Below, piece after piece: positions 25,250 through 32,014 of a stretch of DNA of 64,000 nucleotides. The DNA is from Bifidobacterium santillanense. GTDB taxonomy: Bacteria > Actinomycetota > Actinomycetes > Actinomycetales > Bifidobacteriaceae. The stretch is taken from positions 496,001 through 560,000 of the forward strand of contig NZ_JAFEJS010000001.1 in assembly GCF_018555385.1 (NCBI RefSeq), read 5' to 3'. The notes under the pieces are model-generated. The model searched no databases. It was not told the origin of the DNA and was given only the letters and a program-made list of their open reading frames with translations. The stretch's first letter is position 1. The number at the start of each line of letters is the position of its first letter. A program made the translations under genes and the position numbers.

Positions 25250-25324
25250 ATGGGCATGCGCGGACGTAAGCGCAAGGATCGTCGTAAGAAGGCCGCCAAC
25301 CACGGCAAGCGCCCCAACGCCTGA
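25250..25324 (+). CDS. 50S ribosomal protein bL37 (24 residues)
   Basis: A 24-codon gene encoding a very basic peptide that begins MGMRGRKRKDRRKK and ends NHGKRPNA. From memory, this matches the actinobacterial ribosomal protein bL37, first seen in mycobacterial ribosome structures. It has its own promoter, an AAAGGAG RBS at ideal spacing and a strong terminator, with C- and T-ending codons as in highly expressed genes. At this length it is easily missed. The arginine/lysine content fits burial in rRNA. Homology is by recognition of the conserved tail, so a database match would settle it. Confidence 0.82.
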   Translation: MGMRGRKRKDRRKKAANHGKRPNA

Positions 25325-25343
25325 TCTTTGTCGTAAGACATGC

Positions 25344-25385
25344 GAAAACCCGCCTGAACCGATCGGTTCGGCGGGTTTTCTTATT
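25344..25385 (+). terminator. Terminator of the bL37 gene
   Basis: A 16-bp stem with one bulged base (GAAAACCCGCC... / ...GGCGGGTTTTC) and GATC loop, followed by a T-rich run. Confidence 0.85.
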
Positions 25386-25420
25386 GATTCGTTGCGCAAC
25401 GCATGCGGCACGTCGGCCGT

Positions 25421-25750
25421 CTATTGCTCGCAGCAGTGGTCGAGACACGCCTTGATGCGGGCCTTGAGGCACTCCGGCGCCTCCTCGGGCCGCAGATAGG
25501 CGCGCAGGGAGGCGATCATCGCCTGCTCGCGCTCCGAGCAGCAGGTCGACGGATCGAAATGGTCCCCGGCCATCGCCGGATCGAAGGGGACGGGAACGGG
25601 GAACGCGCCATGGAAGGCGCCGACGAAAGCCGAGGCGCCCTCGGCCGGTCCGGTCTCGGTGATGTGCACCTCCGTATGGCTGACCGTGCCGTCCGCCGAT
25701 GTACGTGTGATCGAGATGTGCCGCACGCTCTCCACTGACCGCTCGCTCAT
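25421..25750 (-). CDS. Cysteine-rich putative anti-sigma factor
   Basis: A 109-residue protein that overlaps the end of the sigma-factor gene by ATGA (25747-25750), the arrangement of SigR/RsrA-type pairs. The C-terminal part has cysteines in STCCSERE, PECLKARIK and KACLDHCCEQ with a histidine nearby, matching the tail of zinc-binding redox-sensitive anti-sigma factors. The canonical HxxxCxxC motif is not obvious, and the N-terminal half (a SITRTSADGTVSHTEVHIT strand region) is not typical. The role is inferred mostly from coupling to the sigma gene. An alternative is an unrelated small metal-binding protein. Confidence 0.6.
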   Translation of the reverse strand: MSERSVESVRHISITRTSADGTVSHTEVHITETGPAEGASAFVGAFHGAFPVPVPFDPAMAGDHFDPSTCCSEREQAMIASLRAYLRPEEAPECLKARIKACLDHCCEQ

Positions 25751-26433
25751 CGCGTCTCCTTCCGCTGGATCTTCTCTTCCCCATTATCGCCGGAACGGCG
25801 CGACCGCGCGGGGCTTTCCCCGGACTTTGCCTTCGGCGAACCGGAGGCGGCGGCCGGAGCGGGCGGCAGCTGCGTGCCGTAGCCGTGCTCGCGCGCGTAG
25901 GCGGCGAGCTCGCGCTTCAACTGCGTGCGGGCGCGGTTGAGCCGGCTCATCACCGTGCCGATCTTCACGCCCTGCTCGTCGGCGACCTGCTGGTACGACT
26001 TGCCGTCGATAGCCGCGTCGATGAACACCTGGCGGCGCTCCGGGGACAGCTTGGCCAGCGCCTGCATGATCTCCTCGGGCGCGAACGCGTCGAGGTACTC
26101 GTCCTCGGCGGACTTGAGCCCGTCGGAGGTGTGCTCGGACGCCTCGTAGATGTCCCAGTCGTCATACTCGCCGTCCGAGGCGTTGGCACGCTGCGGGCGG
26201 CGCTTGGCCTTCGCGTACTGGTTGAAGTAGGCGTTGCGCTCGATCGTGGTCATCCACGCCTCGAAGTTCGTACCCTCCCGGAAGGAGTCGAACGCCTTGA
26301 ATCCCTTCTCGAACGTGTCCTGCACGAGGTCCTGCGCGTCGTCCGGGTTGTTGGTGAGCTTCATCGCCTGCCGGTAGAGCGCGTTGAGCGCGGGCATGGC
26401 GAGCTTCTCGAACCGTTCGCGCCGTTCGGCCAT
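25747..26433 (-). CDS. ECF RNA polymerase sigma factor, SigH/SigR-like
   Basis: A 228-residue group-4 sigma factor. Region 2 (about 10-80) contains YRQAMKLTNNPDDAQDLVQDTFEKGFKAFDSFREGTNFEAWMTTIERNAYFNQY-type sequence; region 4 (about 130-180) contains LSPERRQVFIDAAIDGKSYQQVADEQGVKIGTVMSRLNRAR. It resembles SigR/SigH of thiol-oxidative-stress responses. The start is uncertain: ATG 26433 or a GTG at 26457; neither has a strong RBS. The disordered Pro/Ser/Lys-rich tail is unusual. It is translationally coupled to the downstream cysteine-rich protein and divergent from a murE-like gene. Confidence 0.85.
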   Translation of the reverse strand: MAERRERFEKLAMPALNALYRQAMKLTNNPDDAQDLVQDTFEKGFKAFDSFREGTNFEAWMTTIERNAYFNQYAKAKRRPQRANASDGEYDDWDIYEASEHTSDGLKSAEDEYLDAFAPEEIMQALAKLSPERRQVFIDAAIDGKSYQQVADEQGVKIGTVMSRLNRARTQLKRELAAYAREHGYGTQLPPAPAAASGSPKAKSGESPARSRRSGDNGEEKIQRKETR

Positions 26434-26479
26434 GGTCTCGTTCTTCTGTATGGTCACGGTTGCCCATTGTAATCGGCCG

Positions 26480-26538
26480 TATACTGGGGATCCATGAGGA
26501 ACCGTCCAGCCGGCTCCCAGAATCGCCGCGCACAGTAG
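26480..26538 (+). promoter_or_regulatory. Candidate promoter and 14-codon leader ORF
   Basis: TATACT (26480-26485) is followed after eight bases by an ATG (26494) opening a 14-codon frame ending TAG at 26538, 45 bp before the MurE-like start. It could be a leaderless leader peptide or chance. Confidence 0.3.
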
Positions 26539-26583
26539 GAGCGACATTCGAGACCCCCATCCGCCACGAAAGGACATCCCCCG

Positions 26584-28152
26584 ATGGCACTGACCCTGAA
26601 CTCCGCCGCCGAACTGCTTGCACGGCACCACCTGCTGCGGGAGGTGATCCATGACGGTTCCTGGACGCGCGGCGCCTCCGGCATCGACGGCGCCGACGCG
26701 CCGTTCGCATCCGTCACCTACGACACGCGCACGGTGGCCGAGGGCTCGCTGCTGGTGTGCAAGGGCCGGTTCCGCCCGGAATTCCTCGACGGCTGCGACG
26801 ACAAGGGGTTGGCCGCGTACGTGGCCGAGACCGACCTGTCCGAGCACTCCCACGCCCCGGGTCTCATCGTCGACGACGCGCGCAAGGCGCTCTCCCTGCT
26901 CGCCGCCGAGTTCTACGGACGCCCGCAGGACGAGCTGACGGTCATCGGCATCACCGGCACCAAGGGCAAGACCACCACCGCGTACTTCACGCAGGCCGTG
27001 CTCAACGCGCATTCGGGCGGACGCTGCGCGCTGTTCTCGTCCGTCGACAACTGCCTCGACGGCCACACCTACTTCGAGTCCGATCTGACGACCCCGGAGT
27101 CGCTCGACGCGTTCCGCATGATGCGCGAGGCCGTGTCCAACGGCATGCGCTACCTCGTCATGGAGGTCAGCTCCCAGGCGTACAAGGTGCACCGCGTGTA
27201 CGGACTGACGTTCGACGTGGGCGCCTTCCTCAACATCTCCCCCGACCACATCTCCCCCATCGAGCACCCCACGCTCGAGGACTACCTGTACTGCAAGCGC
27301 CGGATCACGGCCAACAGCCGCACGCTGGTGCTCAACGCCCGCGCCGCGCACGCCGACCTCATCCGCGAAGATGCCGCCGCGGCCGGCGTGCCGGTGCGCG
27401 ACTTCGCGCTGCTCGACGCGGCCCCGGCCGGCGCCGGCGACGCGTCCGAGGGCCCGTCCGCCGTCGCCTGGCCCGCCGACGTCTCCCACGACTCCTATCT
27501 GATGCGCCTCGACGGGCGCGATCTGGGACGCTACCGTCTGCATCTGGTCGGCGACTTCAACTACGAGAACGCCCTGGCCGCCGTGACGATCGCCCATGCG
27601 GCCGGCGTCGGCGCGGACGAGATCGAGACGCTGCACGCGATGGAGCCCACCCGCGTCTCGGGACGCATGGAGCGCTACCGCGACGAGGCGAGCGACACCG
27701 ACGTGATCGTCGACTACGCGCACAACTACACGTCCGTCAAGGCGCTGCTCGACTTCGTCGACGCCCGCTACGGCGCAAGGCGTCCGCACATCACGCTCGT
27801 CGCCGGATCGGCCGGCAACAAGGCGTACGACCGCCGCCGCGAGATCGTCGAGGCGGCGCAGGACCGCATCGCGCGCTTCGTGTTCACCGCCGAGGACACC
27901 GACACCGAGCCGTACGCGGACATCTGCCGCGACATGCTCTCCTTCGTGACGAACCCGTCGGTCGCCACGGCCACGATCCTCGACCGCGTCGAGGCGATCA
28001 CCGACGCCCTCGCCGACGCGCGGTCCCACGCCGAACGCACCGACGTCGTCCTGATCATCGGCAAGGGCCACGAACGCTGGATCAAGGACCTCAACCGACA
28101 CGTGCCGTACGAGGGCGACGACCATGTGGTCGAACGCCTGCTGAACGCGTGA
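26584..28152 (+). CDS. MurE-like ligase, paralogue 1 (variant substrate motif)
   Basis: A 522-residue Mur ligase of the MurE type, which adds the third stem-peptide residue to UDP-MurNAc-L-Ala-D-Glu. The ATP loop is GITGTKGKTTT (about 122-132); the carbamylated-lysine region is VMEVSSQAYKVHRV, the central metal site LNISPDHISPIEH, and the C-terminal domain starts near RVSGRMERY. At the amino-acid-selecting position, where the paralogue reads TLDDPNFEDP, this protein reads TAEDTDTEPY (about 435-444): the D-x-P-x signature is missing. It may accept another substrate or do another job. GAAAGGA precedes the ATG by a long spacer. First of four genes. Confidence 0.8.
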   Translation: MALTLNSAAELLARHHLLREVIHDGSWTRGASGIDGADAPFASVTYDTRTVAEGSLLVCKGRFRPEFLDGCDDKGLAAYVAETDLSEHSHAPGLIVDDARKALSLLAAEFYGRPQDELTVIGITGTKGKTTTAYFTQAVLNAHSGGRCALFSSVDNCLDGHTYFESDLTTPESLDAFRMMREAVSNGMRYLVMEVSSQAYKVHRVYGLTFDVGAFLNISPDHISPIEHPTLEDYLYCKRRITANSRTLVLNARAAHADLIREDAAAAGVPVRDFALLDAAPAGAGDASEGPSAVAWPADVSHDSYLMRLDGRDLGRYRLHLVGDFNYENALAAVTIAHAAGVGADEIETLHAMEPTRVSGRMERYRDEASDTDVIVDYAHNYTSVKALLDFVDARYGARRPHITLVAGSAGNKAYDRRREIVEAAQDRIARFVFTAEDTDTEPYADICRDMLSFVTNPSVATATILDRVEAITDALADARSHAERTDVVLIIGKGHERWIKDLNRHVPYEGDDHVVERLLNA

Positions 28153-28180
28153 CGACCATCGGATGAACACATCCGTGGAG

Positions 28181-28228
28181 TAGTATCGTGCGGTGACGCA
28201 CGCGAGACCCGCGCGCCGCACGATACTA
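28181..28228 (+). promoter_or_regulatory. Leader hairpin between the two MurE-like genes
   Basis: A perfect 13-bp inverted repeat (TAGTATCGTGCGG / CCGCACGATACTA) ends just before the GGAGAG RBS of the second gene. There is no U-run, so attenuation or RNA processing is more likely than termination. Confidence 0.55.
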
Positions 28229-28239
28229 GGAGAGAGACC

Positions 28240-29823
28240 ATGCCCACCACGACTTCGCCGTTGAGCCTCGCCTCCGCGGCCAAGCTGCTGGAAGACCACC
28301 ACCTGCTGCGCGAGATCATCACACCCGACCGCTGGACGATCGACGCCGAGTCCCTGCCGGACGCCCACCGTCCGATCCCGGCGATCACCTACGACACCCG
28401 TCAGGTGCGCGAGGGCTCGCTGCTGTTCGTCAAGGGCCGGTTCAAGCCCGAGTTCCTCGACGGCATCGACGAGCGCGGCCTCGCGGTCTACGTGGCGGAG
28501 ACCGACCATTCGGACCGCACGAGGGCGACCGGCCTGATCGTCGAGAACGTGCACCAGGCGATGAGCCTCCTCTCCGCGGAGTTCTACGGCCGCCCGCAGG
28601 ACGAGCTGACGCTGATCGGCGTGACCGGCACCAAGGGCAAGACCACCACGAACTACTTCACGCACGCGATCCTCAACGAGTACTCCGACGGCCACGCCGC
28701 GATGATGAGCTCGATCGCCGTGTGCCTCGACGGACGCACGTGGCGCCCCTCCCAGCTGACCACCCCCGAGCCGCTCGACGCGTTCCGCATGATGCGCGAG
28801 GCGGCCGACAACGGCATGCGCTACATGGTGATGGAGGTCAGCTCCCAGGCGTACAAGATCCAGCGCGTGTACGGCCTCACGTTCGACGTGGGCGCGTTCC
28901 TCAACATCTCCCCCGACCACATCTCCCCGATCGAGCACCCCACGTTCGAGGACTACTTCCACTGCAAGCGCCAGATCATCGCCAACTCGCGCACGATGGT
29001 GATCGGCGCCGACTCGGCGCACTTCGACCTGCTCGCCGAGGACGCCGCCGCGCACGACGTGCCGGTGACGACGTTCGCGCTGCACGATCCGTCGGCCGGC
29101 CGCCACACGCCCGCCGATGTGGTCGTCGCGGCCGATCCGGGCCGCAAGACCGGGTTCGTCGTGGCCCACGGCGACGACGCCGACCTGTTCGAACTGGACA
29201 TGCTCGGCGAGTTCAACTTCCTCAACGCCGCCGCCGCCATCACCATCGCGGCGAAGGCCGGCGTGCCGTTCGACGACGAGGCGATGCACGCGGTCGACAC
29301 CGTGCAGGTGCCGGGCCGCATGGAGCGCTTCATTGGCGCCGACGGACTGCACGTGTACGTGGACTTCGCGCACAACTACCTGTCCACCAAGGCGCTCGTC
29401 GACGAGATGATCCGCGTGTACGGCGAACGGAACCCGCGCATCACGCTGGTGTCCGGCACGACCGGAGGCAAGGCCATCGACCGGCGCGAGGGCATCGTCA
29501 AGGGCGCGCTGGGCCGCGCGGAATCGTTCGTCTTCACGCTCGACGACCCGAACTTCGAGGATCCGCGCAAGATCTGCGAGGAGATGGCCTCGTACGTGCC
29601 GGACGACGGCGCGCAGCGCGTGCAGATCATCGTCGACCGCGAGCAGGCGATCGTCACCGCGATCCGTCAGGCGCGCGAGTCCGTCGAACGCGACGGACGG
29701 TTCAACATCGTCCTGGTCATCGGCAAGGGGCACGAGACGCGCAACATCATCAACGGCAAGGCCGTCGCATGGCCCGGCGACGCGACCGTCGTGCGCCGCG
29801 AGCTCGGCCTCGACCGCGCGTGA
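28240..29823 (+). CDS. murE: MurE-like UDP-MurNAc-tripeptide synthetase, paralogue 2
   Basis: A 527-residue Mur ligase, homologous end to end with its upstream neighbour. It has GVTGTKGKTTT (ATP loop, about 127-137), VMEVSSQAYKIQRV and LNISPDHISPIEH. It keeps a DDPNFEDP motif (about 433-440) at the position that selects the third residue; DNPR at this place marks diaminopimelate enzymes, so the variant here fits an L-Lys/L-Orn-adding enzyme, as bifidobacterial peptidoglycan requires. GGAGAG precedes the ATG. It is followed by the D-Asp ligase and racemase genes. I judge this one the conventional MurE of the pair. Confidence 0.83.
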   Translation: MPTTTSPLSLASAAKLLEDHHLLREIITPDRWTIDAESLPDAHRPIPAITYDTRQVREGSLLFVKGRFKPEFLDGIDERGLAVYVAETDHSDRTRATGLIVENVHQAMSLLSAEFYGRPQDELTLIGVTGTKGKTTTNYFTHAILNEYSDGHAAMMSSIAVCLDGRTWRPSQLTTPEPLDAFRMMREAADNGMRYMVMEVSSQAYKIQRVYGLTFDVGAFLNISPDHISPIEHPTFEDYFHCKRQIIANSRTMVIGADSAHFDLLAEDAAAHDVPVTTFALHDPSAGRHTPADVVVAADPGRKTGFVVAHGDDADLFELDMLGEFNFLNAAAAITIAAKAGVPFDDEAMHAVDTVQVPGRMERFIGADGLHVYVDFAHNYLSTKALVDEMIRVYGERNPRITLVSGTTGGKAIDRREGIVKGALGRAESFVFTLDDPNFEDPRKICEEMASYVPDDGAQRVQIIVDREQAIVTAIRQARESVERDGRFNIVLVIGKGHETRNIINGKAVAWPGDATVVRRELGLDRA

Positions 29824-29873
29824 CCGGCCCACGACCGGACGCTACGTTTCTTCATGGAGTAAGGTGAGCAATC

Positions 29874-31118
29874 ATGACCCGATTCCAACCGATTCTGCTT
29901 GGCAGCGACATCAATGTGTACGGCATGGCCCGCGCGTTCCACGAGGAGTACGGCATCGTCTCCGACGCCTACGCCTACTTCCAGCTGAGCCCCACGAAGT
30001 TCAGCAAGATCGTCAACGTGCACATCGTGCCCGACTTCGACAACTTCGTGACCTTCCGCGACTTCATGCTCTCCCTGGGCAGGAGGATGAAGGCCGAGGA
30101 CCCGGATCGCGCGCTGCTGCTCATCCCCTGCGGCGACGTGTACGCGAACCTGCTGAGCCAGTGCGGCGACGACCTGCGCAAGTACTTCGTCTACAACACG
30201 CTCGACATCCGCCTGTCGCGCGAACTCGCCTACAAGGCCACGTTCTACCAGCTGTGCGAGCGGTACGACCTGCCGCACCCGAAGACGAAGACGGTCACCG
30301 CCGAGGACGTCAGGCTCGGCGAGTACAAGCGGCTGCCGTTCGACTACCCGGTGGCCATGAAGCCCGCCAACTCCGTCGAATGGCTCGACATCGACTTCGA
30401 GGGCCGTCGCAAGGCGTACATCTTCGAGCGTCCGGAGGACCTCGACGTGATGATCCGCCGCGCCTACGACGCCGGCTACAAGTCCGAGATGGTCATCCAG
30501 GACTTCATCCCCGGCGACGACTCGCGCATGCGTGTGCTCAACGCCTACGTGGACCACCACCACCGCGTGCGCATGATGTTCCTCGGCCACCCGCTGCTCG
30601 AGGACCCCTCCCCCGTGGCCGCCGGCAACTACGCGGCCATCATCCCCGACTTCAACCAGGGCGTGTTCGACCGCATCAAGTCGTTCCTCGAGACCATCGG
30701 CTACGAGGGCGTCGCGAACTTCGACATGAAGTACGACGAGCGCGACGGCGAGTACAAGCTCTTCGAGATCAACCTGCGCCAGGGCCGCTCCAGCTACTTC
30801 GTGACGCTCAACGGCTTCAACCTCGCCAAGTACTTCGTCGACGACCTCGTCGAGGACACGCCGTTCGACGGGAACACCGTGTTCGGCCGCGGCTCCAAGC
30901 TGTGGCTCGAGATCCCGCGCTCGATCTTCACCGACTACGTCGCCGAGGGCGAGGACAAGGCCCGCGGCATGCAGATGCTCAAGACCGGGAACTGGGGCAC
31001 CACGCTTGAGTACTCGAAGGACATGAATCCGCTGCGCTGGCTGATGATCCGCCACATGTTCTCGATCTACAAGAAGAGCTACGCGAAGTACTTCAAGCAG
31101 AAGGGCGATTTGAAGTGA
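29874..31118 (+). CDS. ATP-grasp D-aspartate ligase-like protein
   Basis: A 414-residue ATP-grasp carboxylate-amine ligase. The N-terminus (FQPILLGSDINVYGMARAFHEEYGI) and following segment closely recall the Enterococcus faecium D-aspartate ligase Aslfm, which joins D-Asp to the epsilon-amine of the stem-peptide lysine. ATP-grasp features include PVAMKPANSVEW, VIQDFIPGDDSRMRV and the metal-binding LFEINLRQGRSSYF near residue 300. AAGGTG precedes the ATG. The next gene, an aspartate racemase overlapping by four bases, would supply the D-Asp. D-Glu or another acid remains possible as the substrate. Confidence 0.82.
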   Translation: MTRFQPILLGSDINVYGMARAFHEEYGIVSDAYAYFQLSPTKFSKIVNVHIVPDFDNFVTFRDFMLSLGRRMKAEDPDRALLLIPCGDVYANLLSQCGDDLRKYFVYNTLDIRLSRELAYKATFYQLCERYDLPHPKTKTVTAEDVRLGEYKRLPFDYPVAMKPANSVEWLDIDFEGRRKAYIFERPEDLDVMIRRAYDAGYKSEMVIQDFIPGDDSRMRVLNAYVDHHHRVRMMFLGHPLLEDPSPVAAGNYAAIIPDFNQGVFDRIKSFLETIGYEGVANFDMKYDERDGEYKLFEINLRQGRSSYFVTLNGFNLAKYFVDDLVEDTPFDGNTVFGRGSKLWLEIPRSIFTDYVAEGEDKARGMQMLKTGNWGTTLEYSKDMNPLRWLMIRHMFSIYKKSYAKYFKQKGDLK

Positions 31119-31843
31119 GAAGACCGTTCTTCGCCGTTCTCGGCGGCATGGGCTCCCTGGCCACGGAAAGCTACGTGCGCCTCGTCAACGAGGGCATGCA
31201 CGCCACGTGCGATCAGGACTACCTCGACTACGTCGTGTTCAACGACGCCGGCGTGCCGGACCGCACCGCCTTCATCACCGGCCAGTCGGACGACGACCCG
31301 TTCCCGGTGCTCGCCGACGACATCGCCAAGGCCACGGCCATCGGCGCGAGCTTCATCGTGCTCACCTGCAACACGGCTCACTATTTCTACGACCACTTCC
31401 AGTCGCTCACCCCGGTGCCGATCCTGCACATGCCGCGCGGCGCCGTCGCGCGCCTGTCCTCGCTCTACCCGGCGGCCGACCACCCGCGTCTGGGATTCCT
31501 CGGCACGATGGGCTCGCGCGCCTCGGGCGTGTACCGTCAGGCGGCCGAGGAGGCCGGATACACGTTCGTCGAACCGGACGACGCGCTGCAGGAGCGCATC
31601 ACGTCGCTCATCTACGACGACGTGAAGGGCGACCGCGGACTCGACCTCGACCGGTACCGGTCGGTGCTCGACGACATGCTCGACCCTGACGGGGACTGCC
31701 GCGCGGACGCGCTCGTGCTCGGATGCACCGAGCTGAGCGTGCTCAACGAGGCGTTCCCGATGCCGGGGCTGCCGATCGTGGATGCGCAGGCGGTGCTGGT
31801 GGAGGATACGATCGCGCGGGCGAAGGCTCTGCGGGAGTCGTAA
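31115..31843 (+). CDS. Aspartate/glutamate racemase family protein
   Basis: A 242-residue amino-acid racemase. The two catalytic cysteines are in VLTCNTAHY (Cys85) and LVLGCTELSV (Cys204), separated as in aspartate racemases; the N-terminus LGGMGSLATESY is also typical. It starts at GTG 31115, overlapping the ligase stop as GTGA, so the two are translationally coupled, and AAGGG lies at RBS distance. With the neighbouring ligase it probably produces D-Asp for the peptidoglycan cross-bridge. Glutamate racemase activity cannot be excluded by sequence, but the context favours aspartate. Confidence 0.85.
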   Translation: MRRPFFAVLGGMGSLATESYVRLVNEGMHATCDQDYLDYVVFNDAGVPDRTAFITGQSDDDPFPVLADDIAKATAIGASFIVLTCNTAHYFYDHFQSLTPVPILHMPRGAVARLSSLYPAADHPRLGFLGTMGSRASGVYRQAAEEAGYTFVEPDDALQERITSLIYDDVKGDRGLDLDRYRSVLDDMLDPDGDCRADALVLGCTELSVLNEAFPMPGLPIVDAQAVLVEDTIARAKALRES

Positions 31844-31873
31844 TTCTTTAGGTACGGTTTTTCGTACGTTGCC

Positions 31874-31968
31874 GTAGGGGGCGGCGATCGACGATACGCG
31901 ACACACTCAAGGCCGTTCGGCCAAGCCTACGGTCGCGTATCGTCGATCGCCGCCCCCTACTCCTTTTT
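31874..31968. terminator. Exceptionally long inverted repeat, probable bidirectional terminator
   Basis: A perfect 29-bp inverted repeat (31874-31902 / 31932-31960) encloses a 29-nt loop that itself holds GGCCG-TT-CGGCC. TCCTTTTT follows on the plus strand. It lies between the convergent racemase and smc genes. Confidence 0.85.
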
Positions 31969-32014
31969 GCGGAAACGACGCGGTGGCTCGGTGGCATGGT
32001 GGCCGCGCCCCGTC

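Noticed and set aside
28953..29375. Short open frames inside the MurE region on the opposite strand
   Set aside because: No RBS, no homology, and Ser/Arg-rich composition typical of shifted frames in GC-rich DNA.
26458..29832. Long minus-strand frame running from opposite the MurE-like genes into the sigma factor
   Set aside because: Only its last 230 or so codons are real (the ECF sigma factor); the rest is antisense to two Mur ligases.
31874..31960. Long inverted repeat considered as a mini transposon (MITE)
   Set aside because: The loop is only 29 nt and no flanking direct repeat is visible; a terminator-type role is simpler, though kept as a finding.
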